From positions 9,673,036-9,737,035 of the forward strand of contig NC_047073.1 in NCBI RefSeq assembly GCF_902459465.1: a stretch of DNA of 64,000 bases, given 5' to 3'. Of the stretch, positions 12,780 to 22,600 are shown piece by piece. Source of the DNA: Asterias rubens (Eukaryota; Echinodermata; Asteroidea; Forcipulatida; Asteriidae). The position numbers and the translations under genes were made by a program. The notes below the pieces were generated by a model that was not told where the DNA came from, did no database searches, and was given only the letters and a program-made list of their open reading frames with translations. Position 1 is the first letter of the stretch, and every line of letters begins with the position of its first letter.

Positions 12780-13625
12780 GGAAATTTCCATGGCCTTTTT
12801 CGTGTAAGCAAGATACACTCCACCCGATATCAATAGAAAACATGTGTCTCTGGTGATTATCTAGGTGAACTTCATAAATTTCTCTTGGTGACTAGAATAT
12901 GACATGGCTATAGACCTACTCCTCCCCACCTACACCGTCCCTTTAAGGGACATACTGTATACATGGAGGTGAATCCTGGGTCATGGGGAATTTACAAAGT
13001 TCCCTGGCGACTATGCGAGACAGCGGTACTACACCGTACCTTTAAGAAACTTGTTAACATGTGAAGAGTGAAACCGGGGTTCTGTCTTCAAAATCATAAA
13101 ATTCCATGGTGACTGTAGGAATATATAGGACAACAGCTATACTGGCTAAGCCTACCCGTATATATACTGCAACCATGCAAGTCAAGCCAAGGGGTCATTT
13201 CTGGAATTCACAAAGTTCCCTGGTGACGACCAGGAATAGGTCACCGGTACTCCTAGTAGATACTGCACCGTCCCTTTAAAAAGTGAGACCAGGATCGTAG
13301 TGAATTCATAAAGTTCCGTGGTGACGACCAGGAATGACAGCGACACTCATACCCTTTAAGGAATGTGTATGTAATGTCAAGTGAAACCGGGGTCATGTCT
13401 TCAAAATCATAAAGTTCCCTGGTGACATAGTAATGGGGCAGTGGCTGTATACCTACTCCTAGAAACTGCTCAGTACAAGTGAAACTATAATGGGGTCATT
13501 TATGGAAGTCACGAAGTTCCCTGGCGACTATGGTCAGGACAGCGGCACTCCTAGACACTACACCGTCCCTTTAAGGAATGTACGATGAAATGTCAAATGA
13601 AACCGGGGTCATGTCTTCAAAACAC
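12780..13625 (+). repeat. ~100-bp tandem satellite, about 8 units
   Basis: The motif GTTCCCTGGTGAC (and variants) starts near 12,879, 12,999, 13,101, 13,215, 13,313, 13,414 and 13,516, giving spacings of 120, 102, 114, 98, 101 and 102 bp; a weaker unit starts near 12,784. Each unit also carries ACACCGTCCCTTTAA and TGAAACCGGGGTCATGTCTT. The array lies inside the inferred first intron of the ankyrin gene. Confidence 0.85.
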
Positions 13626-13639
13626 TGAGCGTCTTCAAT

Positions 13640-14690
13640 CAGTCCCATCCAGAGATCCAGCTGATAAAGCACAGTTCAAGGACCTGTCATTTTATCACCA
13701 GGTGATTCTGCTTCTCAAGACCTCGACGGAGTTGGGCTCCGGTCCTTGGCAACCGCTGAAGTGAAGTTTCCTGTTTCGATTTCCAAATCCGTTACCTAAG
13801 CATAATAATCCATCATTCGCAGTTACATTATGGAGGACCACCCATAAACTTTGCTCAATAAACTGCGTCATTTTATTTTGTGTGAAGGCCAGTCATATAA
13901 CAACAGCGTGGAGGTTTGTGTGATAGAACATCAAGTCGTCGCTCGGTAACGGCGTAGACATCTTGTGTTGTACACGTTCGTCGAGACACTTACATGTCAT
14001 TGCTTATGGTTCGAGTTTCATACATTGCTTGTTCTGTTGAGTCTGCGAGCTTGGGGCTACGATAATGTGGTATCAAGATTTGGAACATTCATTTGTGTTG
14101 ACCTTTGAAATATGAACATCTTGGAAGGAATGCTGTTGTCATGACTTGGAAGGAATGCTGTTGCCATGAATTGGAAGGAATGTTGTTGTCATGACTATAA
14201 AACAAATGATAACCGTGGTCGTCTTTTCATAAGCAGAGAGGAGATAATAGTACTTAAGTGTTCTAACGTATGGAGTGGAGACATTTTGTATCAAAATGAC
14301 TTGATTCTTCGTGCTGCTAGAGTTGTGACGATCGTGAGCATCTTCAACATAGACATTGGACCTTTGACCGGGACACACGTCTTTCTAGTTTATTTAGTTA
14401 AAGGTAACTGTTACATGTAAAATATTGTCACCGTCACTAACTCTCACTTTGGTCATCATTGTTTAAAACGTGAGTGTGCTGCTCTTCTTGACTTCAAAAA
14501 CTGTGTGACTTGAACAGCGCCACAGACGTCCATATTTAGGCAAGTTAAAACTACTATTTTACTATTTTAATGAAGCAACAGAGTGACTCATGAAAATTTA
14601 ACTTTTGAGACACAAAACTACAATAATTATTCGTCATTCGCGTATGCAGCTCTGTCTTTTGGATTTCTGTGAGTTTTGTGGTGGTTTCAA
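13640..14690. other. Intron-like sequence before the ankyrin coding exon
   Basis: No exon or gene is supported here. It contains the 25-bp triplicate described separately, and overlapping ORFs on both strands at 14,139-14,420 without motifs. It is probably the 3' part of the intron that ends at 14,698, or the promoter if transcription starts nearby. Confidence 0.4.
14121..14196 (+). repeat. Three tandem 25-bp units
   Basis: TTGGAAGGAATGCTGTTGTC begins at 14,121, 14,146 and 14,171 with two or three substitutions between copies, an exact 25-bp period. Confidence 0.9.
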
Positions 14691-14699
14691 AACTTTAGG

Positions 14700-17063
14700 A
14701 TGAGCGCCCTCCATCGAGCAGTTTTTGCCGGCAGAGTGGCAGAGGTACAGTATCTTTTGGAGAGAAGGAATTGCAATCCAAACGCTAGGGATCAGAATCA
14801 GAGAACTCCGCTCATAGTTTGTTCTTTATCATCAGACAACGACGACATGGTTAAAGCGTGTGCTGTGATCCTGCTCCTTAAAGGTGCACAGATCTGCCTC
14901 TCCGACCGGCTCGGGAAGAACGCCCTCTCTTGGGCCTGCGTGAGAAACAAAGTGCAACTCGTGCAGCTTTTTCTCAGCGATTATCCAAATCGGTTTCAAT
15001 TTGACCTACGGAAGCGGGACAGGGACGGGAACACGGCGCTGCACCTCGCCGCCCGGGAGGGCAACACCGAGATCGTAGAGCTCCTGTTCGACGCGTCGGG
15101 GGAGGGCGAGTTGCACGCCGTGGTGACGGAGCGTAACATCCGCGGCGAGACACCTCTACACCTGGCGGCTAAACGTGGCAACTCTGGCGTTATTCTCGGA
15201 CTTGTCTCCGTTTCATCGGATGCTTTATTGAGTAGGCGAGGTGCAGTTGACTCCCGCAGTGCTCCTAAGTGGGCAAAAGCTGCAATGAAAATGGCAGGTG
15301 CGGTAGATGTTAACGCGGGTAGTAGACCACTTTCAGAGCAGCCAGTGATGAGAAAGAGTGCTCGTGGAAACTCCGCACACAATGCTCGCGTAAGACGCCC
15401 TCAAACGGTCACATCTACAAAATCAAAGCCATGCCCCACGGCAACGTCAACCGATATATCAACTTTGTTCAAAATTTCAGAGATGCAGATAAGTTCAGCG
15501 TGGCGCCGTCCAGCGCAAGCTCCCCCAACGACGACAACGCCCTCTGTTGTCGGAAATGACGACAAATGCAAACGCCCGCGATCCTCCCGCTCAAAGATGA
15601 TTGGTAAAGGTAGAAGCCGTAGCCACTCAGTGGCGAGTCGCGGTCGTCCGTTGAGACACAGCGTCGTAGATGACATTGTTGAAGAGGAGCCATGTATTCA
15701 GCAACAAAAGCAAGTACCCCTTGTGGTCGTAAATGAACTGGCAGAGGGCGCTGTTAAGGATTTTTCCTCCAGACATTATATTGATGATCCGGTGAAATCA
15801 TCAAAAGCTTCAAAGAGATCCTCTCCACTGAATAACACTACGATGTCGTACCTACCAGACTCTCTTGTACAAGGTAGAAACTTCTTAACACCATTCGGTG
15901 GAGCCGGTATGGAGTTCCAGTTTGCCAGCAGGAACTCGTCACTTCGGAGTCTTGCCAGTGACATACCCGGCCTCCTAGCTGAAGACCCAACCCCAGCGTT
16001 CGACAGGTCTGAAACTCTCCCCGTCATAACACGCGATGGGTACCTGGCCATTACGCAAATGCGCCGCTCTAAAAGTGAGCCCTCATTGTTAACCGCCTTC
16101 GACCAACAAGTAACGCCATCAAAACTTCATGATACACGATACGGATCCAAGCGGGCGTATAGCCGCAAAGGGCGGCCTACAAGTCGAAGACGTGGACACG
16201 GTAAAACTCAAGTACTCGATATGAAAGAGAAATGCACTGGTAGTGGTAGGCGGCCGACTTCCAAAGTTACCCCGTTCAAAATGGAAGTTTCACACTACGG
16301 GAGTTCACATCAAATCGGGGTGGACACGATCGCCCCGTCCGTGCCGCCCACACCGACCCCGAGCAGCCGGTCGTACCGGCGGTTCACGCGGCCTGCCCGG
16401 GAGGTCGAACTCACCTCGCAACGTCGCCGCAAGGAATTGGAGGATAGGATCAGGGCTATTCAAACAGACATCAAGAGATTGGAGAAAAGGAAGAAGGGGC
16501 GGAGTTACAAGCCCCTCCTTCCCGAATGGATGAATGTCAATCAAGAGACGACGGTAGATGAGCTTGTAGCTGCAGTCCTACACGATAAGAAGCCCACCAT
16601 CAGGACCTCAAAAGAGATACCTGACTTTCACTCAAGAGACGATCAAAAGAGCGGGCAATCTGGAATGGTACCGGACAGTCCACAACAACAACCTACAGCA
16701 CCAGGTTCCGCAAGGGATCACCACTTGTCGAGATCCGACACAGGATACCATACTAAAGAGCGCCCTCATTTGCCTTATAAAACCAGGTTTTCATCAAATG
16801 AAAAAGAAACTCCAAATTCGATTTACAGGAGTGTGCCAACGCTTCGTATATCTCGGCCGGCTCAAGCGCCATCTTACAAGCAATCCAGATCCATTCATAA
16901 GCAACGTTACCCCATAGGGGGACAGACACACGTAGACAGTGCCCGGGATGTCAGCCTGAAACCCCGGGTAGATCTTCACAACCCACGGCCTAGACTTCAC
17001 AACTCTACTCCTCGTTCGTGGAACACAACGGCTGTTAAAATGCTACCAAACAATAATAAGTGA
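14700..17063 (+). CDS. Ankyrin-repeat protein with long basic disordered tail
   Basis: A 787-aa protein encoded in one exon. I place the start at ATG 14,700 (MSALHRAVFAG) because an acceptor (TTTCAAAACTTTAG|G) sits immediately before it; the eight in-frame residues upstream are then intron. Residues 1-170 form about five ankyrin repeats: TPLIV (36-40), GKNALSWAC (72-80), DGNTALHLAAREGNTEIVELL (109-129) and RGETPLHLAAKRGN (148-161). Residues ~175-565 are low complexity, rich in S, R, K, P and T. A short charged coiled coil (KELEDRIRAIQTDIKRLEKR) lies near 570-600, followed by the block KPLLPEWMN. No catalytic domain or membrane segment is seen. Ankyrin repeats generally bind partner proteins, so a cytoplasmic or nuclear scaffold is likely. 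I could not match it to a named ankyrin family. AATAAA follows at 17,458. Confidence 0.88.
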   Translation: MSALHRAVFAGRVAEVQYLLERRNCNPNARDQNQRTPLIVCSLSSDNDDMVKACAVILLLKGAQICLSDRLGKNALSWACVRNKVQLVQLFLSDYPNRFQFDLRKRDRDGNTALHLAAREGNTEIVELLFDASGEGELHAVVTERNIRGETPLHLAAKRGNSGVILGLVSVSSDALLSRRGAVDSRSAPKWAKAAMKMAGAVDVNAGSRPLSEQPVMRKSARGNSAHNARVRRPQTVTSTKSKPCPTATSTDISTLFKISEMQISSAWRRPAQAPPTTTTPSVVGNDDKCKRPRSSRSKMIGKGRSRSHSVASRGRPLRHSVVDDIVEEEPCIQQQKQVPLVVVNELAEGAVKDFSSRHYIDDPVKSSKASKRSSPLNNTTMSYLPDSLVQGRNFLTPFGGAGMEFQFASRNSSLRSLASDIPGLLAEDPTPAFDRSETLPVITRDGYLAITQMRRSKSEPSLLTAFDQQVTPSKLHDTRYGSKRAYSRKGRPTSRRRGHGKTQVLDMKEKCTGSGRRPTSKVTPFKMEVSHYGSSHQIGVDTIAPSVPPTPTPSSRSYRRFTRPAREVELTSQRRRKELEDRIRAIQTDIKRLEKRKKGRSYKPLLPEWMNVNQETTVDELVAAVLHDKKPTIRTSKEIPDFHSRDDQKSGQSGMVPDSPQQQPTAPGSARDHHLSRSDTGYHTKERPHLPYKTRFSSNEKETPNSIYRSVPTLRISRPAQAPSYKQSRSIHKQRYPIGGQTHVDSARDVSLKPRVDLHNPRPRLHNSTPRSWNTTAVKMLPNNNK

Positions 17064-17457
17064 CCCAACAACAATCACTTCAGTTGCTGTGGCACTGCTA
17101 AAAGTGACACTGTAGCTAGAAACAGTCGTAGGGTTTTTACAAGCAACGAAAAATTGAAGTAAAGTTTCTTCTTTTGAAAATGTAAGACTTGTTTTGTTTT
17201 GTTTTACTACGGCAAAACAGAGAAACGCTTTTTATGCAAGAATATATTGACGATGACTAGAGCAAGCTAGTCGAAACGTTGAGACCAATTTCAGAACTGA
17301 CTCCGCGGCAGTACAGTTAATTACGATCCTATAAGCTAAAGTAGTAGTCCAGTCTAATTTCTATCCCATCCGCCCTGGTAATAGTTAAAAAGCAGGACAG
17401 TTCTTTTCAGAACTGAGAAGTCTCCCGAACCTCCGATTATCTACTCCACGGCAGTAG

Positions 17458-17463
17458 AATAAA
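17458..17463 (+). promoter_or_regulatory. Polyadenylation signal AATAAA
   Basis: A canonical hexamer about 395 nt after the ankyrin stop codon, the first on this strand downstream of it. Confidence 0.45.
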
Positions 17464-17604
17464 GCAAGACAGTTCCCTAAGAACAACTCTACCTGGCAAG
17501 TAGATACACACATGGTGTTACCGCAAACCAAATATACATTGATACCTCACCATGCATTGCCTCAAATCCTATAATATATTATTTCTAACAAAAATATATA
17601 CGGG

Positions 17605-17775
17605 CAAACTTGGTAGTCTAATTGTAAGACATCTACTCTAGAATGGCAAAGGTTGTGGGTTAGAAACCCACCCGAGTAATGCCTGTGATTTGTTTTCCTT
17701 AGCAGAACTCGGACAAGTGTTGAGTATTATCAATGTTAATACACACCGCCGGTGTATATGGGTAAAAACATTTAA
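17605..17775 (+). repeat. tRNA-derived SINE (family T)
   Basis: The 5' part resembles a tRNA: an A-box-like TAGTCTAATTGTAAGAC and a B-box-like GGTTAGAAACC. The body ends GCACACCGCCGGTGTATATGGGTAAAAA-like. The same family is better preserved at 23,380-23,545 (-), where the B box reads GGTTCGAATCC. Arm pairing is too decayed for a working tRNA gene. Confidence 0.8.
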
Positions 17776-18413
17776 TTATAACCATCCCCTATGGAAAGTA
17801 TTAAAAGATACACAAATATAGCTCTTAATAAAACAAGAGATTTTGAACATTTTTTTATGACATGGAGTTTGCTTATAAATAACAAAGTGATTATAAAGGG
17901 TTTTACAAAACAAGAAACAGAAAGTTGAAAAGCAATGTTTTCTGACTTCTGATCACTCTTTTTTTATTTTTGAACAGAATCACAAATAGATACATTTGAT
18001 TACTTGATTAGGATATTCCATTTGAAAAACAAAATCAATAGTCTACTGATTTATGAATCATTTCAACCATTGTAGTACACGTACACTCACACATAAACTT
18101 TGGAATTTCACCGTGAATTTTAAACTGAAAGACATTGTGTGGTATCGTTTGAAATGCATTGTGGTTTTATTTGTTTTATATACCTTGTTTGCTGGGTTTG
18201 TTTTATTTTTTTAAAGTATTCATATTTTGTATAGCACCTCTTCTGCATAACCGTAGTTCAACTAATAATGGAGCAACCTTTAAATAAACCAATTGAAATG
18301 TAGTCATCTTTTCGGTTATGAACTGTCGAGATTACAAGTAATTTTTTTAATACAATAAACACTGCAAACTCAACCCAAAAATTATTACTGTAGACAGCAA
18401 AACCAGAGCATTT

Positions 18414-18798
18414 TAAAGGCAGTGGACACTATTGGTAATTACTAAAAATAGTTTTTAGCATAAAACCTTTCCTGGTGACGAGTAATGGGGAGAGGTTGAT
18501 GGTATAAAACATTGTGAGAAACGGCTCTCTCTGAAATGCTATAGTTTTCGAGAAAGTAGTAATTTTCCGCGAATTTGATTTCAAGACATCAAGTTTAGAA
18601 CGTGAGGTCTCGAAATCAACCATCTAAACGCACACAACTTCGTGTGACAAGGGTGTTTTCTTCTTTCATTATTATCTCGCAACTTCGATGACCGATTGAG
18701 CTCAAATGTTCACAGGTTTGTTATTTTATGCATATGTTGAGATACACCAACTTTGAAGGCTAGTCTTTGACAATTACCAATAGTGTCCACTGCCTTTA
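18414..18798 (+). repeat. MITE family A copy, full length
   Basis: Both ends are intact: TTTTAAAGGCAGTGGACACT at the left and AGTGTCCACTGCCTTTAAAC at the right, with TTAA at each end. It is about 385 bp long. Confidence 0.9.
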
Positions 18799-18824
18799 AA
18801 CCAACATCAACAACAGATGATTTG

Positions 18825-19200
18825 GTATGGGGCGCCGCAAGAGCAAACTAAGGTCTTGGAACTCCTAACTTTGTTAGGCTACCGCTACCAAAGATAACTC
18901 ATTGTCACTCAAGCACCCATGCTCAACCAAACCTAATATCCAGTGATGGTCTATTAAATGTGAAATATAATAAAAATGTCATGCTTAAACTCAATTTTTT
19001 TTTTTTTTTTTTTTTTTTAATAAGATTGACCTATAGATTATTTGGTATGGGGCGCCGCAAGAGCAAAGTAAGGTTTTTGAACTCCTTGTTACTTTTTAGG
19101 CTACCGCTACCAAAGTAAAGCCATTGTCAGGCACCCTTTTTCAAACCAGTCCATTGATGGTCTGTTATTCGTGAAATGCAATGTCACACTTTACTTTTAC
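18825..19200 (+). repeat. Direct duplication, ~215-bp period
   Basis: GATTATTTGGTATGGGGCGC-type sequence through GGCTACCGCTACCAAAG and GATGGTCTGTTA occurs twice (about 18,818 and 19,036), separated by an AT-rich spacer with a ~25-nt T tract. Confidence 0.85.
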
Positions 19201-19455
19201 TAATCAAATTTCATATTTTTTTGTTAGAGTTCGTTCGTTCACAACAATTGATGAGTGATATTCCTTATCTTATTCCGTGAAAATTTAGTGACGTTAAATC
19301 TGTGATTGGTTTGCATTTTTGTATTATGGTCTCTTGTATAACCGGAAGTACCAGACTATTTTCTCTTATAATGGTCTCTATAAAGAATAGGGGACTAATT
19401 TCCACCAAGTGGAATGTTTATATAGCAACTTTCTGCTAAAGCAGCTCTACGAAGT

Positions 19456-19640
19456 TTGGCTCAGGGCTTTATTTCATAAAGCCTGTAAGCACACAAATGT
19501 CCTAAAGCACAAAAAGATCATTGCTTAACAGACAAAGATTGCCAGCCAAAACTATGTTAACATACATTGTTGCTAGGCAAAGGACTCCGTCAAGCTGTAT
19601 TTTCTGCTTAGCAGCTTTATGAAATTGAGCCCAGGCCTTA
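19456..19640. repeat. Foldback family D copy
   Basis: The ends TTTCATAAAGCCTGTAAGCA and CTTAGCAGCTTTATGAAATT are complementary. The element supplies an AATAAA on the minus strand at 19,472-19,467, about 190 nt after the amidohydrolase stop codon; it could serve as that gene's poly(A) signal. Confidence 0.75.
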
Positions 19641-19658
19641 CACATTCAACAGATTTCT

Positions 19659-22600
19659 CTATTGCTTAGCTAGATACTTGACTTCAACCTTAGGGATCGT
19701 CTTAACAATTGACAGCTTGGTCCTGATCCCATCGACGAAAGTGTCGACAACTTGAACCGTATCCAGGTCGACTGGGGCCAAGTCGTACGGGTTCTTGTCG
19801 AGCACCACCAGGTCGGCCTTCTTGCCTGCGGCGAGGCTCCCGTGGAGCTTTTCCATGTGAAGCTGCCAGGCTGCGTTGACGGTATAGGACTTCAGAGCTT
19901 CGTGTACCGTCACGCAGTACTCCGGGCCGTAGGGCGTGTTAGGGTCGTCCCTGGTGCAGCGAGTCACGGCAGTTTTGATGTTGTTGAAGGGGGCTGCACT
20001 ACCCGGGAAAGTTGGGTGATCCTGCAAGAAAGAATTGGAAATGTTTTATTCTGGAAGTGTAAACTGAGTGTTGGTGTTTTGGAAAGGTCACTTATTGTAT
20101 TGAGTTTTGGTCATGTTGATAGCTGTTAAGCAGCTAGTTCTGCTGAGTAAATATCTTTGTTAAGCGAGAATTGAGTAGGGTACTAGTCGCAGTAATGTGA
20201 ACTGTATTGTATTTTGGCTGGTAACCTACTATCTGCTATGCAGTATTTCTGCGTTAAGCACGTTTTTTATGGTTTATGAAAATTTGGCCCTTGTGATTAA
20301 TCAAAGTTGTATGATGGTATTTCGGTTCCAATAGGTTGAAGGGATTTTTTTATTAAGACCATTCAATGCCCCTTTACTGATTGAAAATGTTCAGATTCTT
20401 CACCATGTGAAGAGAAATCAGTGGGTGGGGTGTAGTGGTTTCTTTCCTCGCCTTCCACTCTAGGAGCCCGGTTAAAATCACGCCTGGGCACTATGTGGAT
20501 TGAGTTTTGTCCAGGGTTTTCCTCCCACATCTAAAAACTGAAAATTCCTTCTTTGTCTTCTCCAGGGTTCTTGGCTAGATAGTGATGAAGCCCGTTTGGA
20601 GAGTATTTGGTCTCAAAACCTGACGGGCACTAATGTGGATTGGAAAATATCTCTTGGGCTTCCTCCATATATAAAACTGAAACTTCCTCCTTTTTCTTCT
20701 CTCCATAGGGTCCTTGGCTATTGATTAAGCCCACTTTTCTGAGAGTCTTTGGCTTCAAAACCAGAATAAAGAAAAAGGAAATAAAATATTTAAAAAAACA
20801 AAAACAAATTGTCTTGCATACCTGGTGAATAGTCCAAGTGATTCCGTTCTTCGTAGCCTCACTGATTGGAGTCCAGCGGTTGACTCGATCACCGAAAATG
20901 TCCGTCTTGTAGACCAATCCATAGAACCGAAGATGATCCACGAAGAACGACAGGCCGAGGTTGAGCTTGCCGGCACGGGCGATCTGCTCCGGGGTCATGA
21001 GACCAAGATGCTCCATGCGGTGACGGTTGTCCAGGTTCTTGCACTCACTGAAGACCTAAGTTACAAAAGCAAACAAAATATAGTTTATGGGATTTGAGGC
21101 ATCATGGTGAGGTATCAATATATATTTGGTTTGCGGTAACAACATGTGTCTACTTTGCAGGTAGTTATCACCATTATTTTGAAAGAAGCCCAAAGAAGTG
21201 GTTTGTGATATAATTTGCAGACATTGAACACCGTCATGTTCTTCTTACTCTCAAACTTTTAGCAACAGTAAAGCCTTTGGTATTGGCCTCTTTGTGATAT
21301 TAAATTATTTCCTTGTCTATTACGAGCACTGTGTTTCTGCAAAAAGGGTCTATCCAAAGACTTAGCCTCAATTTGCAAGTTGGAGTTCGATGCGACCGAA
21401 ATTGCACCGTACACGTTCGTAAGCCCTTAAAGGACATGTTCAGAGCTCTGGGGAAGGCTACTGCTAGAACCCTCAGAGTTTAGCCTCAATTTTAAATTTG
21501 AGGTACTTGGATGGAAGTCTTAGACCGAAGTTGTACGTGGCTCTCACAGTTGGCCTCAATTTGCAATTTGAGGCTCTTGTCTGGAAGTTCACTACGACAG
21601 AAGTTGTACCCTTACCTGTTCGTAAGCTCTCAGGACCTGTTCGGAGCTCCTCTCTCCGTGGCAGTGGATCGCAAACTGCTTCCCCTGCAAGTGGGACCTC
21701 TTGATGGTGTCATAGAGGGCATCGCTGGCCATGTTCAGGGTTCCGTAGCCTGGTGCTGGGGGAAAGCCTAGGATGTCGGTCAGCGGGCCGGTCATGTAGG
21801 GCTCTTGGGTGGCTGCGGTGCCGCAGTGCGGGGAGCCGTCTGCCACCAGCTTGAGGCCAGCCTCCCAGAGACGGGAGCTGTAGTTGCCCACACTGCCCGT
21901 GTACTGCTCACTGCGGAGCTTGGACTTCTTAATACGGCCTAGGGCGCTGCAGCACCTCACCTTTGGGGATGGAGCCATACGTCTGCCGACTAAATCGCCA
22001 TCAGTCACGGCATGTGTCATCTTGTAGAGAGCTAAGATAGGAAATAAAATGTCACCAACTAACTACCCATTGTTCTGGTCTTCGGGGAAATATAAACCTA
22101 CCCATAGTCAAAACAATGTTTACTCCGCCAAAAGACAAAGAGTTTTGTCCCCCAAGACCCGTTAACATAAAAACGCTTATCACTCACGTCCAATCGCCTA
22201 TCAGGTGGACTTTTTTTGCATGGCGCATTGGAGTGTTTTAAAAAATCAAACAAGTTGTGCCCCCAAAATATGTTTTGATTTTATTTTATGCACGTTCGCC
22301 CCAATCAAGGCTTAAAGACACTGGACACTATTGGTAACTGTCAAAGACCAGTCTTCTCACTTGCTGTATCTCAACATAAATGCATAAAATAACAAACCTG
22401 TGAAAATTTGAGCTCAATCGGTCGTCAAAGTTGCGAGATAATAATGAAAGAAAAAACACCCCTGTCGCACGAAGTTGTGTGCATTTAGATGGTTGATTTC
22501 GAGACCTCAAATTCTAAATCTGAGGTCTCGAAATCAAATTTGTGGAAAATTATTTCTTTCTCGAAAACTATGTTACTTCAGAGGGAGCCGTTTCTCGCAA

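Larger units (their letters stand above)
17064..19655. other. Repeat-filled interval between convergent genes
   Basis: It lies between the 3' ends of the ankyrin gene (+) and the amidohydrolase gene (-). It holds the probable 3' UTR and AATAAA, a hairpin-GAAACGTT motif at 17,252, a repeat at 17,490-17,580 that recurs inverted at 21,095-21,175, a SINE, a family A MITE, a direct duplication, a poly-T tract (18,994-19,018) and a family D foldback. No further gene is seen. Confidence 0.6.

Noticed and set aside
14996-16544. Long antisense ORFs (74-128 codons) opposite the ankyrin exon
   Set aside because: They overlap each other and are the reverse-strand shadow of a GC-richer coding exon; the plus-strand frame has the ankyrin motifs.
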